Source: Entamoeba invadens IP1 | Lineage: Eukaryota; Evosea; Mastigamoebida; Endamoebidae | Length of the DNA stretch: 64,000 nt | Direction: 5' to 3' | NCBI RefSeq assembly: GCF_000330505.1 | Contig: NW_004191722.1 | Span: forward strand, 193,713-257,712 | Shown: positions 8,021 to 19,400 of the stretch, piece after piece | Numbering within the stretch: position 1 is the stretch's first letter | How the letters are laid out: each line of letters begins with the position of its first letter | Position numbers and translations under genes: made by a program | The notes under the pieces: generated by a model | The model's database searches: none | Told to the model about the DNA's origin: nothing | Seen by the model: only the letters and a program-made list of their open reading frames with translations

Positions 8021-10372
8021 ATGGGGATAAAATCGCAACTCTGCACTCTGTTGTTGATTCTTTCTGTCTCAAGTCAATTCTCAAGTTGTAACAACGCAAA
8101 GGATATAGTCCTCGACTCTGATGTAATCGAGGAGTACGGAGACACTAGTAGAATTCCTTATTCTTCTTATATATTCCGTCACCAAACACTCCAACAAAAA
8201 GGGTACTGGTACCGAGTGTCCCCAGAGAAGCCCGAGCTCATTGTGATAGACACTTGCTTCACTGGTCAAACTATTTTTGACAGTAAGATCATTGTGTTTA
8301 ACAAGTGTGATAATAATGTTGGGGTAGGACCAACAGCAATGAATGATGACGGTATTAATGGATGTGGGAAACAAGCGCGTCTTGTCTATTATTTGACCTC
8401 TCCAATTTTTGTGTTCATCACTGGAGCAACTCAACTGGACACAGGGGTCTTTGGCCTCCGAATTGCCAAAATGCCGACTAGAAACAACACTTCTCCAAGC
8501 ACAGCAAAGCATCTCTCTGTGCCAACAAGCGTCGAGGTGTTCAGTATCCACGAAACTTCTTCTCATTTTTTCACTTTTTACATGCCCGCCATTCCAGTCG
8601 AGATATCAACTTGTCACAAAATCACTGACACGTCGACAATCTTAACGCTGGACGCAAACACACCAAATGAAATAACAAAAACGAGTAATTGCCCGAATAG
8701 GCAGAAGGGGAGTTTTATTGAGGTTTTTGGAGATAACTATTCTGGAGCCAATCAGATGCATTCAATCAGAGTCACGGCGGAACGACGAGGACGGTATGTA
8801 TTAACAATTAAATTCAAGTCATCTGAAACCATACCAATTACTATTAGAGAACTACCATTTTACCATATTTCCAAGCCGAGTGGTGAGAAGTCGAGATCGT
8901 GTGGTGAGTATCCAGCGGAACAAGGGACGTGGTATGTGATATTAGGAACTGGCGAGGACTATTTGATCTCGACGTGTCAGTCGTCTGTTCTTGGTGAGAA
9001 CATCGGAACGACTGTTGAGGTATTTGAGAACGGGATTGACAAAGTGAGTGATGTGAGATGCCAGCGAGATTCGTTTGGGTGTGGAATACACGGACGTATA
9101 ATGCGCAAATTTGAAAAGAATAAAGAGTATTTCATTAAGACTTCTTGTCAAGTCGAAGGACAGTGTAGCGCGACACTGCTCGTCCAAAGAATTCTCAGAA
9201 GCTCTGAAGAGTGCAGAAGACCGATCATACTTGATGTGGGACAAGGAGGAATAGTCTCGCACAGTAAAGTGTCTTCATTGTCACACCCGTGCCAACCCAT
9301 CAGTATTTTTGGAAGTTGGTACAAGTTAAGGATCAGAGAGAACGTCAATTATCGATTGTATGGAGGTGTGATCGATGGATTTAAAACGTATGGAAGTCTC
9401 ATTTCTGCAAAAACATGTCGAGGACCGTGTGAAGAGAAAGAAGGCGTCTTTGTGAAGAAATTGTATAAAGGGGGAGAGTACCTTTTTATCGTGCGAACTT
9501 CGTCGTTATTAGTAAGTGGAGTTTCGTTGTATGTTGTGCCCGAAAGAGAAACGTCATGTAACGAAATTGTGAATGAAACGCCATTTTCAGTGATTGGTAT
9601 ATTAGAAAACAGAAGAGAGTATTACACATTTGAAGGGGATGGGAGTGAATACATAATCGAGACGTGTGGCGTTGATACACAAGTTGACACCATTGTGACG
9701 GTATTTTCTTCGTGTGTTTCAACATTGACACCAATAGCAATGAACGATGACTCTTTGATATGTGGAGACTCTGCATCATTTTTGAAGCAAAAGTTCAATG
9801 GAAAATTTATTGTCGCAGTGGATGTATCACATAAAGCAGATAAAAGTGTTGGCCCATATAGATTGAGTGTTTACAAAGATATAAAGTCACCAAATGATGT
9901 TTGTCACAACCCGCTTCCAATAAAAGAGGGGACTCGGTTTATATACACATATAACAACAGATACACCACTTTCCCGGGGATACAAAATGTTCAGAGCAAA
10001 GGAGAGTTTTTCAAAGTAGATACTGGAAACGCCATTTTGGAAACATGCAATTCCATTGTTAAAAGTCGAATTGAAGTGTTTTCAAGTGATTGCCAGGCCA
10101 TCATCCCATCGAGAAAAATACTTGGGTACTGCAGGAATGGCGAGAAAGTTAATGTGAGGAGGGGGGACATTGTGTTTGTAGGAGGGTATAACGCCATGGA
10201 CATGGGTCTGATCCAAATTGAAATGTTTGAAATGTCGCTGTGGCCGCTTGTAGTTTTGTTTGTGTTTATTGCGACAACGGGAGCTATTGTATTGTTTGTG
10301 ATCGCCTTCGACAAGATCAAGCACTTTTGCAAGATGCTTTGCACGAAAAATGAAAAGTATCACGACTTCTAA
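8021..10372 (+). CDS. Type I surface or secretory-pathway protein with PPC-like repeats
   Basis: 783 residues. A signal peptide (LCTLLLILSVSSQFSSC) starts the protein, and one transmembrane helix lies near the end (LVVLFVFIATTGAIVLFVIA), followed by a short cytosolic tail with KIKHFCKMLC. The lumenal part holds several copies of a module of about 110-130 residues. Each has a WY or YY strand, a DTC or ETC, D-T/S-K-I-x-V-F, a pair of Cys around AMNDD (twice, with PTAMNDDGINGC and PIAMNDDSLIC), and a closing hydrophobic strand. This resembles bacterial and eukaryotic PPC (pre-peptidase C-terminal) beta-sandwich modules; the assignment is by eye. No enzymatic domain is seen. Likely a lineage-specific surface protein; ligand unknown. 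It is convergent with the next gene. Confidence 0.7.
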   Translation: MGIKSQLCTLLLILSVSSQFSSCNNAKDIVLDSDVIEEYGDTSRIPYSSYIFRHQTLQQKGYWYRVSPEKPELIVIDTCFTGQTIFDSKIIVFNKCDNNVGVGPTAMNDDGINGCGKQARLVYYLTSPIFVFITGATQLDTGVFGLRIAKMPTRNNTSPSTAKHLSVPTSVEVFSIHETSSHFFTFYMPAIPVEISTCHKITDTSTILTLDANTPNEITKTSNCPNRQKGSFIEVFGDNYSGANQMHSIRVTAERRGRYVLTIKFKSSETIPITIRELPFYHISKPSGEKSRSCGEYPAEQGTWYVILGTGEDYLISTCQSSVLGENIGTTVEVFENGIDKVSDVRCQRDSFGCGIHGRIMRKFEKNKEYFIKTSCQVEGQCSATLLVQRILRSSEECRRPIILDVGQGGIVSHSKVSSLSHPCQPISIFGSWYKLRIRENVNYRLYGGVIDGFKTYGSLISAKTCRGPCEEKEGVFVKKLYKGGEYLFIVRTSSLLVSGVSLYVVPERETSCNEIVNETPFSVIGILENRREYYTFEGDGSEYIIETCGVDTQVDTIVTVFSSCVSTLTPIAMNDDSLICGDSASFLKQKFNGKFIVAVDVSHKADKSVGPYRLSVYKDIKSPNDVCHNPLPIKEGTRFIYTYNNRYTTFPGIQNVQSKGEFFKVDTGNAILETCNSIVKSRIEVFSSDCQAIIPSRKILGYCRNGEKVNVRRGDIVFVGGYNAMDMGLIQIEMFEMSLWPLVVLFVFIATTGAIVLFVIAFDKIKHFCKMLCTKNEKYHDF

Positions 10373-10515
10373 ATTATTGAGTTATCATTTGAATAAAATT
10401 ATATCGTGAATAATATTGATTTATTTTATGTGTAAATGAAGTCTTATTTACATCTATTATATTATTTAACATTAAAACGAACAATGGAAAAAGTGGAAGA
10501 AAGAAACAAATTAAC

Positions 10516-12075
10516 TTAATAATCGAAGAAGTCGAAATTGGGGAGCTCGAACTGGTTAGGCGACCCTCTGAACTCGAGTTCTTTTTGGGTGGGTCTCGCT
10601 TTGTTGTGCATGTTGAATCTTTTTCCAGTAATCATTGATACAATTGACAATAAGAATGTCAAAATTCCCGATAAGCACAACAGTGCTGTCATCACAGTGA
10701 CATAGAAGAATATGTCGTCTGTGCACATGAATTTCATCACGCTATACACGTAATTAATGAATGGAGTTCCGTGTCTAATACTTTCTATTGGGCCATAAAC
10801 GACATCGTCGATGATATTCATTTGATTGAAATACGCGGTGTATTTCTTTGCAAGGTCTTGCATATATGGTTCAATGCATTTTGTTTGACACACTTCTGAT
10901 GAGTACAACAGACTTCCAGTAATGAACGGGACGTATTTGAAATTCATATAATTATCGAGTGTGACAGTTCTGTCAGTAGGACACAGTAAATTAGACCCAC
11001 AATTTTTCTTCAAGAATTCATTCATTTCATCAACAATTTGTGTTCTGAACGTCACATTAAATAAGTCTCTGATTTGTAAGATAGCTGGATCATTGATTGG
11101 AAAGAAGTGGAGGACAATACTCTGCTCTTCATAATTCTTGGAATTCAATATGTTATCTCCGACCAAACAAGCGTCTGATACAGAGACATTTAATGGATAT
11201 GTCACTGCTGCAGAAAACAATAAAACACTCGCTAAGAACCACCCAAATATAGAAATGCCAGAAGACATCTGGTAATGCATAGTACACGTGGCAAAGACTA
11301 ATAAGACCAACATGAAACTAGTGACATACAACCCAAACAATGTAAGCCCTTCTCGCGTCTTGTTATACTTTTTAGTGTAATCTCCGAACCCTCCGACATT
11401 TGTTTTAATTTCGACTTCCATTTTTTGCACCAATTTCATTGAGGCATTAAAAACAGTTTCATACGAGCTGAATGGGATTGCGTAAAACGCGTTGTTGATC
11501 AACCGAATGTTTCGATCGACAGCAGTCACGACACTTTTTGAAGACTCGTCGACCGCTTTCATGTCAGCGGCAAGAGCTGAATTATACATGAAAGTGATGA
11601 GAATCACTATAGATACAGCTAAGACCCAAACTAATGTACACATCTGACACATCTTCACATGAACATAACTGTACCCTTCCCCTTTCGCTTTCACAAACGC
11701 TTTGGGACATAAACATCCCCGTGTCCCTCTTACACCACCAAGACATGGGCGAGCTAAGTACCATACTAATGAAACTATAATTACACCTATTATTATAATA
11801 AAGAGCCACCACCCTTCAAGAAGTAAGGAATCTTCATACCTCGAGTAATTCAATTGTGTGATATCATAGATTTGAGTATCCCCTTCAACAGGAAAAGGTA
11901 CAGCACCAAACTGAAAATTGTCGACTGTTATATAAGTCCAATCGTTCGATGAAAGAAGATGTCGACTGTGGTTTGTCCGGTCTATTAAACTCTCACGAAA
12001 GTCGGACGTGATAGGACTCTCAAAGGAATGCACAGATATCAACAGTGCAAAGACTATCAATGTACGCACTACCAT
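10516..12075 (-). CDS. Five-TM membrane protein, tweety/prominin-like
   Basis: 519 residues from an ATG at 12075. Signal peptide MVVRTLIVFALLISVHS. Five further hydrophobic segments lie at about residues 90-108, 146-164, 247-266, 276-295 and 460-485. They leave two large Cys- and Asn-containing extracellular loops (for example NCGSNLLC, CQTKCIEPYM) and a short Cys-rich cytosolic loop after TM1 (RPCLGGVRGTRGCLC). This layout is that of the tweety/prominin group. I base the call on topology and length, not on a specific motif, so family membership is tentative. A plasma-membrane or vesicle-membrane role is inferred. Confidence 0.55.
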   Translation of the reverse strand: MVVRTLIVFALLISVHSFESPITSDFRESLIDRTNHSRHLLSSNDWTYITVDNFQFGAVPFPVEGDTQIYDITQLNYSRYEDSLLLEGWWLFIIIIGVIIVSLVWYLARPCLGGVRGTRGCLCPKAFVKAKGEGYSYVHVKMCQMCTLVWVLAVSIVILITFMYNSALAADMKAVDESSKSVVTAVDRNIRLINNAFYAIPFSSYETVFNASMKLVQKMEVEIKTNVGGFGDYTKKYNKTREGLTLFGLYVTSFMLVLLVFATCTMHYQMSSGISIFGWFLASVLLFSAAVTYPLNVSVSDACLVGDNILNSKNYEEQSIVLHFFPINDPAILQIRDLFNVTFRTQIVDEMNEFLKKNCGSNLLCPTDRTVTLDNYMNFKYVPFITGSLLYSSEVCQTKCIEPYMQDLAKKYTAYFNQMNIIDDVVYGPIESIRHGTPFINYVYSVMKFMCTDDIFFYVTVMTALLCLSGILTFLLSIVSMITGKRFNMHNKARPTQKELEFRGSPNQFELPNFDFFDY

Positions 12076-12974
12076 TCAAACTGCTTTTTAGAAGTTCTTA
12101 GTGATAATGACTACCTGCCTTTTCGCTTCATCAATCGGTGTATTTTTATTTATTTACTATTTTTATAATTCAGTTATTAACTTTTTATAGTTTTGACATC
12201 CATTCATGAAAACGTTGTGTATTTCCATTTTCAAACAATTTGATGGGTTTTAGCATCTTTTTTCAAGATGGCATTTTTGTCATTTTCTTACCATATTATT
12301 AGAATCAATTTTGAAAATGGAATAGTATTAAATTGGAATTAAAATGGTTAATAAGAATAGAATTTGTTTTATAAAAATAAATAAAATGAGTGTGTATGAG
12401 GAATGAATACTAAAAATTGTTTTTAATAACTGAATAAAAACCCGAAAAATCACACAACTTTGTAGTATTTTTTCATTTAAAATATTACAAATGATAAAAC
12501 ATTGAGTTGCAAAATATTTGCAAAAAATATAATATTTAATTATTATTTTTATTGTTTATATTTATAATAATTTAATTACTAATATTTATAGTTTTTTATT
12601 ATAACCCAAAAAATAATCAAATTATGATTTGTAGTTTAATTATAATTGAAAAAATCAAAAAATATTTTATTGAACTAATAAAAACAATAAAAAAATGGAA
12701 AACCTCAAAATTTGATCTTGAATAATGAGATCCATCAGAAAGAACCAAACCAAAATCAATTCAGAAGAAAAACACAAAAACGAGCCCAAAAACAAAATGG
12801 AAAAGTGAATAATTAAAGTAACTATAATATAATACACAAACATAATAAGAGAGACAATTAATTAATTTTACTAATAAATGGAATTAAAACAACAAGAAAA
12901 AAAAAGGGGAGGAGACGCGAAGAAAAAAAGAAAACAAAAATGATGAGAAAAAACGGACGTAACTGAAAAATCCA
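12076..12974. other. Divergent intergenic region, AT-rich
   Basis: About 900 bp between the start of the five-TM gene and the V-ATPase E start. Very AT-rich in 12480-12700, then A-rich purine tracts up to the V-ATPase ATG. No gene, RNA or repeat family recognised. Confidence 0.55.
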
Positions 12975-13640
12975 ATGGCGGAACAACAAACATCTCAAGC
13001 CCCAAGACAATTACTTCAAATGGTGAAGTTCATTGAATTTGAGGCGAATTCCAAACGCCAAGAGATCCAATCGAATGCCGAACAGGAGTGTGAACGCGAC
13101 AAAGCAAGTTTCATAGAAAAGGAACGTAAGAAGATAGAAGCCGACTACATTCATAAAGTCAAAGAAGCTGAAGTCAAAAAGAAAATTGCCTTTTCCCAAG
13201 AACTGAGTGCTTCTCGTTTAAAACTTCTTGAGTCGGAAGATAAGCACATCGAGGACTTGATGACTCTTGTCAAAGACAAACTTCAAAAACAAATTCTGAA
13301 CGAGGACTACAACGACCTTCTTGTCAAACTTATTAAGGAAGGCGTTAAAAAGGTCGAAGATAAGAAAGTCACTATCATGTGCATCAAAAACGACTTAGAA
13401 AAGGTCAAAAAGGCTATCGATATCGTGACTAAAGAGGATAACTCAATTAAAATCACTTTGGATCAAACCCATTTCTTGGACCAAACCGCTATTGGCGGGG
13501 TTGCTGTAGCTTCGATGGGAGATAAAATCGTATGTTACAACACTTTGGAACATCGAATGAATTCCGCTTTGATGATCTCACTCCCACAAGTCCGTGTAAC
13601 AGTTTTCCCTTCACTTAAGACGAGAAAACAGAAGAATTGA
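12975..13640 (+). CDS. V-type H+-ATPase subunit E
   Basis: 221 residues, close to the usual 225 or so. Subunit E is part of the peripheral stalk linking the V1 head to the membrane sector. The N-terminal half is a long charged helix, as expected: MVKFIEFEANSKRQEIQSNA, then EKERKKIEADYIHKVKEAEV and SASRLKLLESEDKHIEDLM. The C-terminal globular part has GGVAVAS and LEHRMNSAL, matching the family (GGVxxxxxxGxIxxxNTLexRL). Start at the first ATG. Supports acidification of vesicles in the endomembrane system. Confidence 0.95.
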   Translation: MAEQQTSQAPRQLLQMVKFIEFEANSKRQEIQSNAEQECERDKASFIEKERKKIEADYIHKVKEAEVKKKIAFSQELSASRLKLLESEDKHIEDLMTLVKDKLQKQILNEDYNDLLVKLIKEGVKKVEDKKVTIMCIKNDLEKVKKAIDIVTKEDNSIKITLDQTHFLDQTAIGGVAVASMGDKIVCYNTLEHRMNSALMISLPQVRVTVFPSLKTRKQKN

Positions 13641-13881
13641 ATTATTTCGATTTTGAGTTGTGGTTCTTAGGGAATTCTGATAACACATGATAATAGTATT
13701 GAGAAAGATTTGTTTTAACCAAGTGGTTAGATATCTTTTTTCTATTATTAGAAAATTTATTAGTAATAATTTTAGATATATAATTATAGAATAAATATAT
13801 TATAATTATACTAGATATACTAGTAAATAGAAATATACTATATTATAATAAAAATAAACCATAAACTGCATAATTCAAAAA

Positions 13882-15894
13882 TTAAAGTTCATCTTTTTCA
13901 TAGTCTTCATAATTACCATATTGCTTGTTATCATAACCCGGAGCTTCTTGTTGTTCTCCACCGCCATACTTAGCTAATATTGGCTTAGCAATTTGCTCGA
14001 GTTGTTTGTATTTGTCATCACTCTCTTCCTTAGTTGGGTTAGTGTTGTCTTCAAGGAACTTAGTGACTTCCTCGACTGCGTCTAACAAGACTTTCTTGTC
14101 AGCTTCGTCGATCTTTGAACCAAGTTTTTCTTTATCATTTACAGAGTTCTTAATTTGATATGCGTAATTCTCAAGGGAGTTCTTGGCTTCGACTTGCTCT
14201 TTAATCTTTTTATCATCTTCTGCTCTCTCTGCAGCTTCCTTGATCATTCTCTCGATTTCTTCTTCAGAGAGTCTTCCTTTATCTGAAGTAATTGTAATCT
14301 TTTCGGACTTCCCAGACTTCTTATCTTCAGCAGAGACTGTCAAGATACCATTCACATCGACTTCAAATGTGACTTCGATCTGTGGAACACCTCTTGGTGC
14401 CGCCTGAATGCCATCCAAGTCGAATTTCCCCAAGAAGTGATTGTCCTTAGTCATAGCTCTTTCACCTTCAAATACTTGAATAGTGACTGATTGTTGATTG
14501 TCTTGATATGTAGAGAAGATTTGTGACTTAGAAATTGGAATGTGTGTGTTTCTTGGGATTAAAGAAGTCATCACACCACCGACTGTCTCGATACCAAGAG
14601 TCAATGGAGTCGTGTCTAACAAGACTATATCTTCAGTACCTTTAATGTTACTCAACACACCACCTTGTACAGCAGCTCCGTAAGCAACAGCTTCGTCTGG
14701 ATTGATCCCACGAGATGGCTCTTTGCCATTGAAGAATTCCTTAAGTAATTGTTGGACCTTTGGAATACGAGTAGACCCACCCACCAACACGACTTCATGA
14801 ATAGCTCCTTTCGACATCTTAGAGTCTTCTAAGACCTTCTTGACTGGGGCAATAGTAGACTTGAACAAGTCCATATTAAGTTCCTCAAACTTCGCACGAG
14901 TTAAAGTGAATGAGAAATCGACGCCATCGGCCAAATTCTCAACTTCGATTCTGTCTTGTTGTTGGACGGAAAGAGTTCTCTTTGCTCTTTCAGCTTCTCT
15001 TCTTAACCGAGTGACTGCTCTCTTGTCCTTTGACACGTCTTTACCATATTTACGCTTGAAGACGTCGAGGAGGTATTCAGTGACTTTCTGATCAAAATCG
15101 GAACCACCGAGATGGGTATCACCTGATGTCGAGACAACATCAAAAACGTTTTCTTCGATATTCAAAAGGGAGACATCGAATGTTCCTCCTCCAAGATCGA
15201 AGACCAAAATGTTCTTCTCACCGGTGACTTTGTTCAACCCATAAGCCATAGCAGCGGCAGTGGGTTCATTCAAAATTCTTAAGACATTGAGACCAGCAAT
15301 CTTACCGGCGTCTTTAGTAGCTTGTCTCTGAGCGTCATTGAAATATGCTGGAACGGTGACAACGGCGTGCTTCACTTCTTTACCAAGATACATCGAAGCG
15401 GTGTCGGCCATCTTCTTTAATATCATAGCGGAGATTTCTTCTGGGGAGTAAGTCTTCTGTTCGCCCTTATAAGTGACTTCGATGAATGGCTTGTTATTCT
15501 TATTCACTATTTTGAATGGGAACAGCTTCAAATCTCTCTGGACTTCCTTGTCTGTGAATGATCTTCCAATGAGTCTCTTAATTTCAAAAACAGTGTTCTC
15601 GGGGTTAGAGACCTGTTGGTTTCTAGCAGCTTCACCCACCAAGATTTCTGTGTCTGTAAATGCCACAATAGATGGTGTAATTCGGTTACCTTGGTCGTTC
15701 ACAATGATCTCGACTCCTTTCCCTTCGCCGTTGTACATACCAACAGCAGAGAAGGTCGTTCCAAGATCGATACCAATGACTGGTCCGTCGATTTTGTCTT
15801 CTTCGTCCTTAGGCTTTTCGTCCAAGGCGAATACAGTTGTGATGAAAAGTATGGTAAGAAGTGTATGGAGTACCATAATGCCTCTAAAGTTCAT
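13882..15894 (-). CDS. ER luminal HSP70 chaperone BiP/GRP78
   Basis: 670 residues from an ATG at 15894. Signal peptide ([17 protein letters not shown]) followed by the HSP70 ATPase domain: [39 protein letters not shown] and [13 protein letters not shown]. The substrate-binding domain follows, then an acidic tail ending in the ER retrieval signal KDEL. BiP folds and holds secretory proteins and seals the translocon. Upstream (minus sense, about 30 bases before the ATG) there is a CCACG word, reminiscent of ER-stress elements, but no spaced CCAAT partner, so I do not call one. Confidence 0.97.
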   Translation of the reverse strand: MNFRGIMVLHTLLTILFITTVFALDEKPKDEEDKIDGPVIGIDLGTTFSAVGMYNGEGKGVEIIVNDQGNRITPSIVAFTDTEILVGEAARNQQVSNPENTVFEIKRLIGRSFTDKEVQRDLKLFPFKIVNKNNKPFIEVTYKGEQKTYSPEEISAMILKKMADTASMYLGKEVKHAVVTVPAYFNDAQRQATKDAGKIAGLNVLRILNEPTAAAMAYGLNKVTGEKNILVFDLGGGTFDVSLLNIEENVFDVVSTSGDTHLGGSDFDQKVTEYLLDVFKRKYGKDVSKDKRAVTRLRREAERAKRTLSVQQQDRIEVENLADGVDFSFTLTRAKFEELNMDLFKSTIAPVKKVLEDSKMSKGAIHEVVLVGGSTRIPKVQQLLKEFFNGKEPSRGINPDEAVAYGAAVQGGVLSNIKGTEDIVLLDTTPLTLGIETVGGVMTSLIPRNTHIPISKSQIFSTYQDNQQSVTIQVFEGERAMTKDNHFLGKFDLDGIQAAPRGVPQIEVTFEVDVNGILTVSAEDKKSGKSEKITITSDKGRLSEEEIERMIKEAAERAEDDKKIKEQVEAKNSLENYAYQIKNSVNDKEKLGSKIDEADKKVLLDAVEEVTKFLEDNTNPTKEESDDKYKQLEQIAKPILAKYGGGEQQEAPGYDNKQYGNYEDYEKDEL

Positions 15895-16430
15895 TCTATT
15901 CTTTTTATTGAGGACTATACGTGGCGCTTCATGGGGATAGGTTCTGTTTTGTATAACAATTTTTTATTTGTGAAACAACAGTTTATAGTTTATTTATAAT
16001 TGACTGTATTATTGTTATTAGTTTCTCCTTAATTGAAAAAAGTATTTTTGAAACAAAAAAGAAGATAAATTTTGTTTTTTGTTTTCTTTTTAGTGATGGA
16101 ATTTCCTGAAAATTTAGTGTTGTTTTTGCAAATGAAATTATTGTTTATCTTTTTCCAAAAAGTTATTTATAATTTTTATAATTTAATTTAACTATAAATT
16201 ATAGTAAATAGTTGAGTTAAATAGAACTTACTTTCTGCAAAACACGTCAATGTATAGGCAATATGATGTGTTGCATCTTTATGACACCAGCCATTCCGTA
16301 ACATTTTAATTACCGATTCATTGTTTACAACACGCATATAACATGTATATACTTGATTCATTTAATTTTCTTTTATAGTTTAAATTATTAAAAAAATAAC
16401 TATATAAACACTCTTATAACAAACACTGAT
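15895..16430. other. Intergenic
   Basis: Between the BiP start and the 3' end of the transmembrane kinase gene. AT-rich; a slightly more mixed stretch lies at 16230-16330. No feature supported. Confidence 0.5.
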
Positions 16431-19400
16431 TTATTCGAGTTTTCCATAAATCTCGTTGAGTCTACAGACAATTTCATCAACAGATATTCTTTTCTGAGGG
16501 CTTGCGTCCCAGCTTTCATTCATTAGTTGATACATCTCAGCAGTCAGACATTCGCATTTTTCTGGTCTTCCACACTTAACTACATAGTCTGCTACATTCC
16601 ACGGATACTTGAACTTTGGGTCATCTCCAGGGTATGGGTCTTTCCAAGACAAGCATTCGTATAATGTAATTCCATATGAATACACATCAGCACTTTTTGT
16701 GTAATATCTCTTCTCTAATATCTCTGGTGCCATGTATATCGGTGTCCCAACTCCTTTCGTGAACGTCATGTTCGTCATCATAAGACTATACCCTCTTGAT
16801 GTCCCAAAATCAGTTAGTTTAGCATTAACAGTGTCATTCGCATTAACACTCATCACTAATAAATTGTCAGGTTTGATGTCTCGATGCAACACTCCGCAAC
16901 CATGCAAGTAAATTAACCCTCGCCCCAAGTCTATCATAAACTTAACTCGCAATTTCATCATCACTTCTTCTCTTCGAGTCTTCGTTCTGTATCCATAAAG
17001 TGATCCATATGCAGCAAATTCAGTGACCATACTCACTTTACCTGGAAGGTACACCGCTCCATAGAAGTGTATAACATAGTCAGACCGCATTTTATCAAGC
17101 ATAGATATCTCCTTTTCAAACTCGAAGTACATCTCATCACTCGACGTGTTTTTCATCTTTTTGATCGCTACTTTGTTGCCTCTGAAATCACCTATAAACA
17201 CAACACCAAACGTCCCTTCTCCAATTTTCTTGACCTCATGCAATTCATCAGGATCAAGACGAGAAGAAACTTTCGTCTTTGCTTCGAACTTGATGTTCTT
17301 AATTAGCTCTTCTCCATGGAAGTTACAACACAACGCAATTTCTTCCTTTATATGTGTTGTACAAAACACAGTGATATACATCCTCAGTTCACATGCATAT
17401 CCATGTGGTATTATTATAACTGGAGGGTCAAACCGGATTTTGTACTTGAGTGACTCTTCTTTAACTGTCAATTGTATTTTCACTTGGCGTTTGTTGGTAT
17501 TCCCAATACAAAAGAGTTGACATTGTTCAGAGTCAATATCAAATGGTTCATTTCGTGTTATTTCCATTGTGTCACAATTCGATAAGATCCCATCTCCCAA
17601 GTCTCTAAATGTAATGTTGGACTTATTCATTTTAAAGAGATTGGCATCAGCCAGAGCTTTCTTTGCAGAGATGTTCTTAAAGATAATAAATGCAGTGATG
17701 AATATTAGAAACATGAAGAACAAGAAGACTCCGATAATGGATAACAGAATCACCCACCACACTGCATGTGTTTCACAATATTTTCCGTTGTCACTCGGAC
17801 GATCCCAAAAGTCACATTTGGTGCACACAGAGTTTCTTGACTCAACACATTTATCTATGGTTGTATACCAAACACAATTCAAGTCAAGGAGCACATAATT
17901 GTCAAAACATGATGTACATTCATCACTTGATGAACAAACAGAACACCCGTTCTTACATTCTGAACACTCATTGTTGTTGATTTGATAATATCCAACAAGA
18001 CAACGCGAACATCCATAATCATCAATTTCATTTGCACATCCAACGATATAACTTCGAGGTGCACAATCACCACTGATTGTTCTGTAGTTGGTCGAATTGC
18101 AAGTAATGCATGTGTTATTCATGATACAACTCTCACACTTTTCATCACATTGAATACATTCAAATCCACTCTTGTAATATCCAATTTTACACTCAACACA
18201 TCCATTCCCAAAGGATACTATTTTATCACACGTCTCTAACAAATCATGATTTGACTTGCAAGCGTTCCCACTCAAGTAATACCCAGCTTCACAGGAGGTA
18301 CAAAATAATTGATTTCCAAAACATTCTTTGCATTGTTCATCACAACTTTCACAATCATCTGTTGTCTTTTCATGATACATACCTTTAGCACATCTGTTAC
18401 ATCCCTTTTCACTTCCTTCTTCACAACTATCATCAAGTGTTGACATACAAGAATGTGAAAGATTCAACAACAATCCAGATTTGCATTCAACGCATTTCCC
18501 ATTTAATATTGTCTTGCAATTCTCTTTTCCTTTTTCACACACCCCATTTTCATCTTTCTCGTCGTTTTCTTCTTTTTCACAGCTCTTCAAATTACACGTT
18601 TTGTCTTGTGATAATTCATTATTGTCTCTACACGAAATTATTCTTCCATTCTCGCACAAATTACTTCCCGAATAAGTCTCATTACATTTCACACAATTGA
18701 TGCCATTTGTAAAATACCCAAGTTGACAAGATACAGTCGAAGATTGACTGATGTCTATTGCATTTGGGGGTGCATCAATACATATACCATGTTCATTTAT
18801 CAAACGCTTTGTTGTGTCACACAGAATACATTCCTTTTTGTTTAATTTCAACTGACATCCATCTTCCTTTGTTGGAATACACGAATTGCTTTCCAAACTA
18901 AACCCATCAGAACATTTATTGCAAAAACCTCTTTCATCAAAAAGACACTTCAAGTGCAGTCTGCAATTCCCTTCGTCCAAATAATAACCATCTGAACATT
19001 TCAGACATTTGCCGTTTTCACCTTGACAATGAATACACCCCGTTTTGAGACATGGAACACATACTTGTAATTCATTGAGACCACCCACAATACACTCTTC
19101 AACAAAATCACATTTGAATGTTCCACCTTTGAAATGGCCAATAGTACACTGAACACCATTGTATTCAAATACATTTTTCGCTATCACTACAACATCCTTT
19201 GATAGATTTTGTGTTGTCACATCGACACTAAAATTGGATTCTATTGAGAATACAAAACTTTGAACATGAACCAATGAAAACACTACATTTCCAAAGGTGA
19301 TAATGTCATTTTCTGATGGGTTTATTGAGTATCTCATCGAAGGAAGCTCCCTTAAGTGAACTTGAATCTGTTTAATAAATTCAAGAGGAGTAATATAACA

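Noticed and set aside
15900..15930. CCACG word upstream of BiP as an ER-stress element
   Set aside because: The paired CCAAT at fixed spacing is absent, and such elements are not established in Entamoeba.
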